This document shows positions 17,548-26,457 of a stretch of DNA of 64,000 nt, piece after piece. The notes below the pieces were generated by a model that was given only the letters and a program-made list of their open reading frames with translations, ran no database searches and had not been told where the DNA came from. The DNA is taken from the NCBI RefSeq assembly GCF_013149805.1, contig NZ_JABEZT010000009.1, positions 62,001 to 126,000 of the forward strand, read 5' to 3'. Numbering within the stretch: position 1 is the first letter of the stretch; every line of letters starts with the position of its first letter. Origin of the DNA: Isoptericola chiayiensis (GTDB lineage: Bacteria > Actinomycetota > Actinomycetes > Actinomycetales > Cellulomonadaceae). The position numbers were made by a program, and so were the translations under genes.

Positions 17548-18134
17548 ACGCGCCCCGATGACCGACCAGCCGCGCCGCGGCCGCCGTCCCGCGGGCCAGA
17601 GCACCCGCAGCGTCGTGCTGGACGCCGCCCGCGCGGAGTTCGACGAGCGCGGCTACGAGGCCGTGTCCCTGCGGGGTGTGGCCCGTCGGGCCGGCGTCGA
17701 CCCGGGCACGGTGCGGCACTGGTTCACCGACAAGGCCGAGCTGTTCGCGGCGACGCTCGGGCTGGTCGACATCGACCCGTCGGCCGTCGCGCGCGCCGCC
17801 GCGGACGGGCCCGTCGAGGGACTCGGCGAACGGCTGGTGCGGTCCGTCACGCAGATGTGGGACGCGGACGGCGGGGCCACCGTGCGCGTCGTGGTGCCGG
17901 CGATCATGGCCGACCCGGGGCTGCGGACGCTGCTGCAGCACTTCCTGGGCGCCGAGGTGCTGGGACCGATCGTGCGCCGGCTGGAGGTCTCCGACGCCGA
18001 GCTGCGCTCGGCGCTCGCCGGGTCCCAGGTGGCCGGGCTGATGATGCTGCGCTATGTGGTGGGCGTCGAGCCCGTCGCCAGCCTGCCGGCCGACGACCTG
18101 GCCGTGCTCGTGGGCCCCAACCTGCAGCGCTACC

Positions 18135-19009
<875 letters not shown>

Positions 19010-19013
<4 letters not shown>

Positions 19014-19822
19014 CGGGTCTCCTCCGTCCGGGCGAGCGTCAGGGCGACGAGGCTGTCCTCGAGGTCGGGCGTGACGGCCCGTCCCGGGACCTCGCCGTCG
19101 GCCGGGGTCCAGGTGTGGAAGGTGCGGCCCCGGCGCCAGGTCCGTCCGTCGCCCGGAGGGGAGTCGCTCACGGACACGGTGCCCGGCACGGCGTCGACGA
19201 CGGTGGCCGGGTCGCCGGCGGCGAGCACCTCGCCGTCCTGGAGGGCCACGACGGTGGCGGCCCGTTCGGCCTCGTCGAGATAGGTGGTGGTCATGAGCAC
19301 GGCGGCCCCGCCCTGCGCGGCGGCGGTGACGAGCCGCCACAGCTCGATCCGGCTGACGGGGTCGACGCCGGTGGACGGCTCGTCGAGGAGCAGCAGGTCG
19401 GGGGAGTGCTGCATCGCCAGGCAGAAGCCGAGCTTCTGGCGCATCCCGCCGGACAGGTCCCGGCCGAGGCGGGTGCGGGCGTCGGCGATGCCGGCGGTGG
19501 TCAGCAGCTCGTCGGCGCGGGAGCGGACGGCGCCGTCGGACATGCCGTACGCGGCGCCGACGAACTCGACGTTCTCCTGGACGGTCAGGGTGGGCCACAC
19601 GCCGGAGGTGGACGGCTCGTAGCCGATCCGCGCGGCGGGCGGGACGTCGACCGTGCCGCGGCTCGCGGCCACGCGGCCCAGCATGGCGCGCAGCAGCGTG
19701 GTCTTGCCGGCGCCGTCCCCGCCGACCAGGGCGGTGACCTCTCCCGGCGGGACCTCGACGCTGATGCCGGCCAGCGCCGTCGTGCCGCCCAGCTCGACCG
19801 TGAGGTCGCGGACCCCGGCCAT
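19010..19822 (-). CDS. ABC-2 exporter ATP-binding protein A
   Basis: 270 aa ATPase with Walker A GGDGAGKTT, a canonical-type signature (LGRDLSGGMRQKLGFCLAM) and Walker B LLLLDEPSTGVDP. The ATG at 19822 overlaps the permease stop (ATGA) and its own stop overlaps the next ATPase start. It corresponds to the first ATPase half of fused two-domain proteins such as YbhF, here encoded as a separate gene. Only one permease gene is present, so that subunit may homodimerise. Substrate unknown. Confidence 0.9.
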
Positions 19823-20883
19823 CAGCGGGCCGCCTTCGCCGGAGCGATGTCGCGGCGCAGGCGCAGCACCGCGACGCCGAACACCACGGTGGCCATCACG
19901 GCCAGGATCGCCACGGGCAGCCACAGCGAGTCCCATCCGGCGCCGCGCAGCATGACGCCCTGGGACAGCTCGACGAACCAGGTCAGCGGCAGCACGTACC
20001 CGATCCAGCGCACCCCGGCGGCCATGGCGTCGAGGGGGAAGATCATCCCGGACAGCAGGATCTGCGGCAGCATCGTCATCAGCGCGACCTGCACGGCCTG
20101 TCCGGTGGTCTGCGAGACGGTCGAGATCAGCACCCCGATGCCGAGCACCGCGAAGAGGAAGATGGCCGCCCCGACGGCGAAGAGCAGCACCGACCCGTTG
20201 AACGGCACGCCGAACAGCCACACGCCGAGCAGCGTGACCAGCACCATGTCGAAGCAGGCGAGCAGGAAGTAGGGCGTGATCTTGCCGAGCACCACCGAGG
20301 TGGGGGACAACGGCATGACGGCGAGCTGTTCGAGGGTGCCCGCCTCGCGTTCACGGACCAGGCCGATGCTGGTGATGATCGTGCCGATGAACGTCAGGAT
20401 CAGGCCGATGATGGCCGGCACCATGACCCAGGACGTCTCGAGGTCGGGGTTGTAGAGGATCTCGGAGTCGACCCGGTCACCGAGCTGGGCGACCAGGACC
20501 GAGGCGCTCTGCGCGGCGAACAGGTTGGACCCGTCGATGAGCACGGTGGGGCGGCCGTCGTCGGTCTCGGTCGCCTCCCCGGTGAGGATCGCGAGGTCGA
20601 CGTGGTCGTCCTGGAGCTGGTCACGGGCGTCGGCGGCGGTGGCGTCCGGGTCGACGTCGACCAGGTCCAGCGTGGCCGGGGCGTCGGCCGGGATCTGCTC
20701 GGTGATCTGCTGCTCGGCCTGTTCCGCCTGGTCGCCGACGACGGCCACCTTGAGCTCGTCGACGGTGAAGTTCGCGGCGTAGCCGAAGATCACCAGCATG
20801 AGCAGCGGCAGGGCGACGAGCATCGCGACCGTGCGCCGGTCGCGGCGCAGCTCGCGGAACTCCTTGACGATCATGGCACGCAC
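19822..20883 (-). CDS. ABC-2 type exporter permease
   Basis: 353 aa membrane subunit. It has the YbhS/YbhR-like layout: one N-terminal helix (about 18-38) beginning after VKEFRELRRDRR, a large extracytoplasmic domain (about 39-170), then five further helices with the conserved LPLTWFVELSQGVMLRGAG near the end. The GTG at 20883 is chosen over the ATG at 20874 because AAGGAG lies 7 nt before it. It is first of three overlapping genes and starts 21 nt after the stop of the P-loop kinase gene. Confidence 0.91.
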   Translation of the reverse strand: MRAMIVKEFRELRRDRRTVAMLVALPLLMLVIFGYAANFTVDELKVAVVGDQAEQAEQQITEQIPADAPATLDLVDVDPDATAADARDQLQDDHVDLAILTGEATETDDGRPTVLIDGSNLFAAQSASVLVAQLGDRVDSEILYNPDLETSWVMVPAIIGLILTFIGTIITSIGLVREREAGTLEQLAVMPLSPTSVVLGKITPYFLLACFDMVLVTLLGVWLFGVPFNGSVLLFAVGAAIFLFAVLGIGVLISTVSQTTGQAVQVALMTMLPQILLSGMIFPLDAMAAGVRWIGYVLPLTWFVELSQGVMLRGAGWDSLWLPVAILAVMATVVFGVAVLRLRRDIAPAKAAR

Positions 20884-20904
20884 GGGAGAGCTCCTTCGTC
20901 CGTC

Positions 20905-21456
20905 TCACTTTTCCTCAGGCGAGGAATTTAGTTCGACTGTACCGCACGGCGGGCCACCCGGGAAGGTGACGAGAGGACCCTCGTCCGGCGTGGGCGCCTC
21001 GAAGCCGTCGAGATACGCCGCCGCGCGCTCGGGAGGGACGACGACGTCGTCCGGGCCGGCGTTCCGGCGTCGGGCCAGCCGCTCCAGGACCACCGCGCGC
21101 GGCGTGTCGAGATGGTGCACCACCGGCTCGACACCGAGCGGGCGCAGCAGGGCCCGGTAGCCGTCCCGGGACGCCCGCGACCAGAAGGAGGTGTCGACCG
21201 CGACGCGGTCACCCGCGGCGAGACGCGCCAGCAGCTCCCGCTGCAGCAGAGCGTGCACCTCCAGCGCCACGTCGGCCTCGAGGGGATGGTGCCGGTGGCC
21301 GCGCGACCAGGCGGCGGCGTCGAACGACAGCACCACGTAGCCGTCGCGGCCCAGCCGGCGCGCGTGCGTCGACTTGCCCGACCCCGCCGGCCCGCAGACG
21401 AGCACCACCCGAGGGCGGGGCCCGTCGCCGCCGCCGTCCTGCCGGTCGATGCTCAC
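20905..21456 (-). CDS. P-loop kinase / AAA_33-type ATP-binding protein
   Basis: 183 aa. Walker A is clear (VCGPAGSGKST), with FDAAAWSRG and the later VAVDTSFWSRASRDGYRALL that fits the lid/substrate region of AAA_33 (gluconate-kinase- or zeta-toxin-like) small-molecule kinases. The substrate cannot be told. The GTG at 21456 lies 18 nt after the stop of the trkA gene and has no good Shine-Dalgarno, so it may be translated by coupling. It could equally be a stand-alone housekeeping kinase. No antitoxin-like partner is adjacent, which argues against a zeta-type toxin. Confidence 0.83.
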   Translation of the reverse strand: MSIDRQDGGGDGPRPRVVLVCGPAGSGKSTHARRLGRDGYVVLSFDAAAWSRGHRHHPLEADVALEVHALLQRELLARLAAGDRVAVDTSFWSRASRDGYRALLRPLGVEPVVHHLDTPRAVVLERLARRRNAGPDDVVVPPERAAAYLDGFEAPTPDEGPLVTFPGGPPCGTVELNSSPEEK

Positions 21457-21474
21457 CAGGCGCTCACGGCGTGC

Positions 21475-22146
21475 TCACGGCCGCGCGGAGAAGCGCTCCA
21501 GCAGGTCCGCGTGCCCGGAGCAGACCAGCAGGTCGTTGGCGCTGACCCGCGTCTCCGGCGTCGCGTACGCGAACTCGATCCCCGGCGACTTCACGCCGAT
21601 CACCGTGATCCCGTACTTCTTGCGGATGTCCGACTGGGCGAGGGTGAACCCCTGCATCTCCCGCGGCGGGCGCATCTTGACGATCGTGAAGCCGTCCTCG
21701 ACCTCGATGTAGTCGAGCATCTTGCCGCTGACGAGGTGCGCCACCCGCGACCCGGCGTCGGACTCCGGGTAGACCACGTGGTGCGCGCCGATCCGGGTCA
21801 GGATGCGGCCGTGCTCGGCGGAGATCGCCTTGGCCCAGATCTGCGGGGTGCCCAGGTCCACCAGGTTGCCGGTGATGAGCACCGAGGCCTCCAGCTCCGT
21901 GCCGACACCCACCACGGCCACACCGAAGTCGGTGGCCCCCAGCTGCTCGAGCGCCTCCGGGTTCGAGGCGTCCGCCTGCACCAGCGGGAGCCGACCCGAC
22001 CACTGCGTGACCAGACGGTCGTCCGTCTCGACGGCCAGCACGTCCTGCCCGAGCCGGTCCAGCGTCGTCGCCAGGGACGAGCCGAACCGGCCGAGCCCGA
22101 TGACGAGCACGCCCGCGTCGCGCTCACGTGCCTTCTTGTCTGCCAC
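21475..22146 (-). CDS. ktrA: Potassium uptake regulatory subunit (KtrA/TrkA-type RCK protein)
   Basis: Cytoplasmic gating ring of a potassium transporter, 223 aa. RCK_N Rossmann motif GLGRFGSSLA with the acidic strand end AVETD binds nucleotide (ADP/ATP/NADH). The C-terminal RCK_C (TrkA_C) domain is about residues 135-220. This is the single-RCK form, about half of E. coli TrkA. The GTG at 22146 has GAGAGG upstream. The membrane subunit is encoded 100 nt upstream. In KtrAB systems the RCK_C domain may bind c-di-AMP, and disA is encoded 8 kb away; binding here is inference. Confidence 0.93.
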   Translation of the reverse strand: MADKKARERDAGVLVIGLGRFGSSLATTLDRLGQDVLAVETDDRLVTQWSGRLPLVQADASNPEALEQLGATDFGVAVVGVGTELEASVLITGNLVDLGTPQIWAKAISAEHGRILTRIGAHHVVYPESDAGSRVAHLVSGKMLDYIEVEDGFTIVKMRPPREMQGFTLAQSDIRKKYGITVIGVKSPGIEFAYATPETRVSANDLLVCSGHADLLERFSARP

Positions 22147-22246
22147 GGTGGTCCTCTCTCACCCGGTGCTTGTTGTCGGTCGAGTCTGCGGTTCCGCGTC
22201 GGGCGGCTCCTCGTTCCTCGGTCCCACCCTCTGCTTCACCTCCGCC

Positions 22247-23641
22247 TCAACCGATGATCGGGCGCTCCTCGGGGAAGCGTACGACGCGGCGCCGGTCCCG
22301 CAGGGCGAGCGCGCCGAGGACGGAGATGGTGCCCACGCGCCCCAGGTACATCAGCGCGCACAGCCAGTACTTGCCGCCGTCGGGCAGGTCGGGCGTGATG
22401 CCCGTCGACAGCCCCACCGTCGCGAACGCCGAGATCACCTCGAACAGGATCTCCGACAGCGAGAAGTCCGTCATCCGCACCAGGGCGATGCACGACACGA
22501 GCACCATCGTCGCGCCGATGAACACCACCGCGATCGACAGCCGCAGGGTGTCTCGCGGGATGCGCCGGCCGAACACGTCGATGTCCCGGTCGCCGCGGGC
22601 CTCGGCGACGATGGCGAGCAGCATGACCGCCAGGGTCGTGACCTTGATGCCGCCCGCGGTCGACGCCGAACCACCGCCCACGAACATCAGCGCGTCGGTG
22701 ATCAGCCAGGACTCCGAGCGCATCTCCCCGACGTCGAACGTGCTGAACCCGCCCGAGCGCGGCATCACCGACGCCGACAGCGCGGACAGGAACTTGGTGT
22801 GCAGGTCCTGCCCGCCCAGGGTCGCCGGGTTGGCCCACTCCATCGCGCCGATCGTCACGAACCCGGCGACCAGCAGGCCCACGCTCGTGGTGATCGTCAG
22901 CTTGGTGTGCAGCGACAGGTGCCGGACCCAGCGCCGGCCGTACCGGCGCGCCTGCAGCAGGTTCAGCATCACGGGGAAACCCAGCGCCCCGACGAACACG
23001 CCGAGCGTGATCGGGATGATCACGAGCCAGTCCGAGGCGTAGGGCAGCAGGCCGTCCGCCGTCGGGACGAAGCCCGCGTTGTTGAACGCCGAGACGCCGT
23101 AGAACGTCGAGTGCCACACCGCCAGGCCCAGGTTCTCGTCCAGGGCGATGAACCGCGGCAGGAGGATCACGGCGATGGCCAGCTCGATCGACGTCGAGAC
23201 CACGATGATCAGGCGGATCAGCGAACCGACCTCGCCCAGCCGTGTGGTGCCCGTCTTGGTCTCCGACGCCGTCAGCAGCTTCTGCGTCAGGCCGATGCGC
23301 CGCGACACCGCCAGCCCGAGCAGCGAGGCCAGCGTCATCACGCCGAGCCCGCCGACCTTGATGCCCACGAGGATCACGGCCCGGCCGTACTCGGACCAGT
23401 ACAGCGCCGTGTCGACGACGGTCAGTCCCGTGATGCACACGGCCGACGTCGCGGTGAACAGCGCGTCGACGAACCGTGCACCCTCCCCGGTCGACGTCGC
23501 CCACGGGGGCAGGAGCAGCAGGGTGAACAGGGTGATGACGGCCGCGAACACGGTCATCGCGAGGCGGGCGGGGTACTCGCGGGCGGTGCGGTCCACCCAC
23601 TCGCGCAGCGACGTCGCGCGGTCCTGCAGCGATCGAGCCAC
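22247..23641 (-). CDS. ktrB: Potassium transporter membrane subunit (KtrB/TrkH family)
   Basis: 464 aa integral membrane protein with four M1-P-M2 repeats. Pore-loop glycine segments are visible in order: ITGLTVVDT, SAFNNAGF, GGSASTAGGIK and SAFATVGLSTG. Each carries the single filter glycine typical of the Trk/Ktr/HKT superfamily. It takes up potassium, probably with sodium or proton coupling, in complex with the downstream RCK protein. The GTG at 23641 has GAGGAGGG 9 nt before it. It is first gene of a minus-strand set ktrB-ktrA-kinase. Confidence 0.94.
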   Translation of the reverse strand: MARSLQDRATSLREWVDRTAREYPARLAMTVFAAVITLFTLLLLPPWATSTGEGARFVDALFTATSAVCITGLTVVDTALYWSEYGRAVILVGIKVGGLGVMTLASLLGLAVSRRIGLTQKLLTASETKTGTTRLGEVGSLIRLIIVVSTSIELAIAVILLPRFIALDENLGLAVWHSTFYGVSAFNNAGFVPTADGLLPYASDWLVIIPITLGVFVGALGFPVMLNLLQARRYGRRWVRHLSLHTKLTITTSVGLLVAGFVTIGAMEWANPATLGGQDLHTKFLSALSASVMPRSGGFSTFDVGEMRSESWLITDALMFVGGGSASTAGGIKVTTLAVMLLAIVAEARGDRDIDVFGRRIPRDTLRLSIAVVFIGATMVLVSCIALVRMTDFSLSEILFEVISAFATVGLSTGITPDLPDGGKYWLCALMYLGRVGTISVLGALALRDRRRVVRFPEERPIIG

Positions 23642-23702
23642 GCGGCGCGTCCCTCCTCGTCTCGTCCGGCAGGCGTGGCGCCCAGCCTGCCACGGGTTCG
23701 GC

Positions 23703-23708
23703 TACCGT
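23703..23708 (+). promoter_or_regulatory. -10 box TACCGT for leaderless acuC-like gene
   Basis: TACCGT ends 6 nt before the ATG at 23715. It sits in the 73-nt divergent gap with ktrB. Confidence 0.5.
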
Positions 23709-23714
23709 GGCGGG

Positions 23715-24890
23715 ATGTCCGTCGCCCGGTTGCTGTGGAGCCCCGAGCTCCTGCGCTACGACTTCGGCCACGGGCACCCCATGGCGCCCGCCCGGCTCGA
23801 CCTGACGATGCGGCTCGTGGAGGCCTTCGGCCTGCTGCGCGAGCCCACCCTCGAGGTGGTCGAACCCAAGCCGGCGAGCGACGCCGTCGTGCAGACCGTG
23901 CACGACGCCGAGTACGTCGCCGCCGTCCGCCGTGCGGCGGCCACGGGCGAACCGGACCCCGCGCGAGGTCTCGGCACCGAGGACGACCCGATCTTCCCCG
24001 CCATGCACGACGCCGCGGCCCACCTGGTCGGAGCGTCCGTCGCCGCGGCGGACGCCGTCTGGACGGGTGCGGCGCAGCACGCGCTCAACATCGCCGGCGG
24101 CATGCACCACGCCCAGCGGGGCGCGGCGTCGGGGTTCTGCATCTACAACGACGCCGCCGCGGCCGTGCAGCGGCTGCTCGACCACGGGGCCGAGCGGGTG
24201 GCCTACGTGGACATCGACGCCCACCACGGCGACGGCGTCGAGGCGATCTTCTGGGACGACCCGCGGGTACTGACCTTCTCGGTGCACCAGGACGGGCACA
24301 CCCTGTTCCCCGGCACCGGCAACCCGGCCGACACCGGGCCGTGGGCCACGCACTGCGCGGCGGTCAACATCGCGCTGCCGCCGCGCACGGACTCGGCCCG
24401 TTGGCTGCGCGCCGTCGACGCCGTGCTGCCCACGGTGCTCCGCGAGTTTGCCCCGGACGCGATCGTCTCCCAGCACGGCGCCGACGCGCACGGCAACGAC
24501 CCGCTGACGGACCTGTCGGTGGGCGTCGAGGCGCAGCGGACCGCCGCCCGCTGGATCCACGACCTCGCCCACGAGCTGTGCGACGGGCGGTGGGTCGCGC
24601 TCGGCGGCGGGGGCTACGCCGTCGTCGACGTCGTGCCGCTGGTGTGGTCGTCGCTGGTGGCCGAGGCGGCCCACGCGCCGCTGGAGGCGAAGGTGCCGTT
24701 GCCGGAGTCGTGGCGGCAGGCCGCCGAGGAGATGTCGGGGCTGCCCGCCGCGCGCACCCTCGGCCGCGGCGCCGTCCCCTGGCAGCGGTGGTCCGAGGGT
24801 TACGACCCCTCCGACGCCACCGACCGCGCGGTCCTGGCCACCCGCCGTCACGTCTTTCCCGAGATCGGTCGGGACCCCTACCTGGACTGA
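23715..24890 (+). CDS. acuC: AcuC-like class I histone-deacetylase-family enzyme
   Basis: Zinc-dependent deacetylase of the HDAC/AcuC family, 391 aa; in bacteria AcuC removes acetyl groups from proteins such as acetyl-CoA synthetase. Visible: substrate-tunnel start FGHGHPMAPARL, MHHAQRGAASGFCIYNDAA with the catalytic His pair, zinc site Asp-x-His in YVDIDAHHGDGV, SVHQDG, LFPGTGN, and the third zinc Asp plus QHGADAHGNDPL. The GGGGY motif (LGGGGYAV) closes the active site. The C-terminal about 70 residues are typical of AcuC. The ATG at 23715 has TACCGT 6 nt before it, suggesting a leaderless transcript. No acuA or acetyl-CoA synthetase gene is adjacent. Confidence 0.92.
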   Translation: MSVARLLWSPELLRYDFGHGHPMAPARLDLTMRLVEAFGLLREPTLEVVEPKPASDAVVQTVHDAEYVAAVRRAAATGEPDPARGLGTEDDPIFPAMHDAAAHLVGASVAAADAVWTGAAQHALNIAGGMHHAQRGAASGFCIYNDAAAAVQRLLDHGAERVAYVDIDAHHGDGVEAIFWDDPRVLTFSVHQDGHTLFPGTGNPADTGPWATHCAAVNIALPPRTDSARWLRAVDAVLPTVLREFAPDAIVSQHGADAHGNDPLTDLSVGVEAQRTAARWIHDLAHELCDGRWVALGGGGYAVVDVVPLVWSSLVAEAAHAPLEAKVPLPESWRQAAEEMSGLPAARTLGRGAVPWQRWSEGYDPSDATDRAVLATRRHVFPEIGRDPYLD

Positions 24891-24958
24891 CAGCCCCGGT
24901 GGCGTCCGCCGTGACCGAGGGCATGGACGCTCCGTTCGGAGCACCGTCGGCGATCCGG

Positions 24959-24964
24959 TATCCT
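24959..24964 (+). promoter_or_regulatory. Possible -10 box TATCCT upstream of bS22
   Basis: TATCCT with a weak -35-like TTCGGA 18 nt upstream, giving a 5' leader of about 85 nt before the bS22 ATG. The remaining leader (to 25057) shows a TTTTT run but no clear structure. Confidence 0.35.
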
Positions 24965-25057
24965 GAGGGACGGACTTTTTCGTGTTGGTCGGCAGCACCT
25001 GGTCACAGGACTCAGGACCAACCGTGCTCCACCACCCGACCGCATTGTGAGGACCAT

Positions 25058-25156
25058 ATGGGCTCCGTCATCAAGAAGCGCCGCAAGCGTATGGCGAAGA
25101 AGAAGCACCGCAAGCTGCTTCGCAAGACTCGTCACCAGCGTCGCAACAAGAAGTGA
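25058..25156 (+). CDS. Small ribosomal subunit protein bS22
   Basis: 32 aa, almost entirely Lys/Arg (MGSVIKKRRKRMAKKKHRKL at the start, ending RRNKK). It matches the tiny bS22 protein found in mycobacterial 30S subunits and the AURKAIP1/COX24-like domain. The ATG at 25058 has GTGAGGA upstream. A 167-nt leader region precedes it (with a possible -10 TATCCT at 24959-24964) and two hairpins follow. Such a short basic gene is easily missed by annotation. Confidence 0.93.
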   Translation: MGSVIKKRRKRMAKKKHRKLLRKTRHQRRNKK

Positions 25157-25162
25157 CGCTCC

Positions 25163-25217
25163 GCCCGCCGTCCGGCGGGCACCCGCGAGCCCGGCTCCCC
25201 GCGAGGGTGCCGGGCTC
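25163..25217 (+). terminator. Tandem hairpins after bS22
   Basis: GCCCGCC(GTCC)GGCGGGC at 25163-25180 is followed by GAGCCCGGC (25187-25195) pairing with GCCGGGCTC (25209-25217). Two GC stems in succession 7 nt after the stop are a likely terminator. The remaining 100 nt to the end of the convergent HAD gene show nothing recognisable. Confidence 0.65.
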
Positions 25218-25318
25218 GTCGCATGTTCCGGCCGTCCGGGAAGGAGCTGCCCTGCCCGTCGGGGATCGGGCGGTCGGCCAGTGGACCTGCCGGGATCGCG
25301 TCCCGACGCTCCGGTCGC

Positions 25319-26134
25319 TCAGCGGCCGCGCAGCCGCCGTCGGACCCCCCGCTGCGCGGCGCGCAGCACCAGGCCCGCCACCCAGGCCGCGCCGGCCCAC
25401 GAGGCCGTGCGCACACCGCGCCCGGCCACACGCTGGCTGCGACCCCGGAACTCCCGGATCGGCCAGCCGACGTCCTTGGCGAACCGGCGCAGCCGCACGT
25501 CCGGGTTGATCGGGCAGGGGTGGCCCACCGACCGCATCATCGGCAGGTCGTTGAGCGAGTCGCCGTACGCGTACGACCCGCCGAGGTCGATGCCCTCGCG
25601 CTCGGCCAGCTCCCGCACCGCCGCCCCCTTGGCCTCGCCGTGCATGAGGTCGCCGACGAGCGCACCGGTGTAGTAGCCGTTCTCGTGGTCCGCGATGGTG
25701 CCGAGGCAGCCGGTGGCACCGAGGCGGCGGGCGATGAGCCCACCGATCTCCACCGGCGTGGCGGTCACCAGCCAGACCTCGTCGCCGGCCGCCATGTGCT
25801 CGTCGAGGAGTCGTTTGGTGCCCGGGAAGATGCGCAGCTCGAGGACGGTGTCGTAGACCTCCTCGCCGACGGCGGTGATCTCCGCGACGGACCGGCCCCC
25901 GATGAGCGACAGCGCCTTGTTGCGCACGGTCTCGATCTGGGAGCGGGACTCGCCGAACAGCAGGTACTTCGCCTGGATGAACGCGAACCGCACCAGGTCG
26001 CCGGTACCGAAGAACTTCCGCTGGTACAGCGCTCTGGCCAGGTGGAACGCGCTGGCGCCGCGGATGATCGTGTTGTCGACGTCGAAGAACGCGGCCGTCC
26101 GGGGGCGTTCCGGAAGCTCGGCGTGGGACGACAT
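25319..26134 (-). CDS. HAD-superfamily hydrolase, subfamily IB (SerB-like)
   Basis: Phosphatase-like enzyme, 271 aa. Motif I is AFFDVDNTII, motif II lies in WLVTATPVEIGG, and motif III/IV in YAYGDSLNDLPMM. The cap region (about 40-140) is helical, as in the IB subfamily that includes phosphoserine phosphatase and CicA. The C-terminal about 60 residues contain a hydrophobic stretch (TASWAGAAWVAGLVLRAA) flanked by arginines that may associate with membrane, as in HAD-IB proteins fused to or paired with acyltransferases. The ATG at 26134 has TACAGT 7 nt upstream, implying a leaderless transcript. Substrate unknown. Confidence 0.9.
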   Translation of the reverse strand: MSSHAELPERPRTAAFFDVDNTIIRGASAFHLARALYQRKFFGTGDLVRFAFIQAKYLLFGESRSQIETVRNKALSLIGGRSVAEITAVGEEVYDTVLELRIFPGTKRLLDEHMAAGDEVWLVTATPVEIGGLIARRLGATGCLGTIADHENGYYTGALVGDLMHGEAKGAAVRELAEREGIDLGGSYAYGDSLNDLPMMRSVGHPCPINPDVRLRRFAKDVGWPIREFRGRSQRVAGRGVRTASWAGAAWVAGLVLRAAQRGVRRRLRGR

Positions 26135-26141
26135 GCCGCCC

Positions 26142-26147
26142 ACTGTA
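26142..26147 (-). promoter_or_regulatory. -10 box TACAGT for leaderless HAD gene
   Basis: TACAGT ends 7 nt before the ATG at 26134. It is back-to-back with the promoter of the divergent glutaredoxin-like gene. Confidence 0.52.
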
Positions 26148-26157
26148 TCCGCGCCGA

Positions 26158-26163
26158 TACGCT
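26158..26163 (+). promoter_or_regulatory. -10 box TACGCT before the glutaredoxin-rex operon
   Basis: TACGCT ends 6 nt before GTG 26170, supporting that start over GTG 26164, which would directly abut the -10 box. No Rex-like dyad is visible here, so rex autoregulation is not supported at this promoter. Confidence 0.45.
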
Positions 26164-26169
26164 GTGCTC

Positions 26170-26457
26170 GTGAGCAGGCCCTCGACCGCACCCGAAGGAC
26201 CGGCCCGGGTGGTGATGTACAGCCGGGCCGGCTGCCACCTGTGCGACGACGCGCGGGGGGTGGTCGCCGCGGTGTGCGCGGACGCGGGGGAGGCCTGGCG
26301 GGAGGTCGACATCGACGCCGATCCGGGCCTGGTGGAGCGGTACGGCGACTACGTGCCCGTCGTCGAGGTGGACGGCGTGCAGCAGGGTTTCTGGCGGGTC
26401 GATGCGGCGCGGCTGGCGCGGCGGCTCGATCGGGGCCCGGGAGGGAAGCGGACGTGA
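26170..26457 (+). CDS. Glutaredoxin-like thioredoxin-fold protein
   Basis: 95 aa with a redox motif CHLC in YSRAGCHLCDDAR and the cis-Pro motif in YVPVVEVDG. This matches the small DUF836/glutaredoxin-2-like family often encoded just before rex in Actinobacteria. Its stop overlaps the rex start (GTGA). Start GTG 26170 is preferred for the leaderless promoter position. It probably acts as a thiol oxidoreductase; the partner is unknown. Confidence 0.88.
   Translation: MSRPSTAPEGPARVVMYSRAGCHLCDDARGVVAAVCADAGEAWREVDIDADPGLVERYGDYVPVVEVDGVQQGFWRVDAARLARRLDRGPGGKRT

Noticed and set aside
20905-21456. Zeta-type toxin of a toxin-antitoxin pair
   Set aside because: Only the Walker A similarity supports this; no small antitoxin gene is adjacent and the gene lies in a transport cluster.
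22236-24998. 920-codon minus-strand frame across ktrB and acuC
   Set aside because: It mixes antisense of two well-supported genes and has no family motifs or ribosome binding site.
26148-26163. Rex autoregulatory operator before the glutaredoxin-rex operon
   Set aside because: No TGTGA-N6-TCACA dyad occurs; the only similar string, GTGCTCGTGAGCAG, does not have the geometry.
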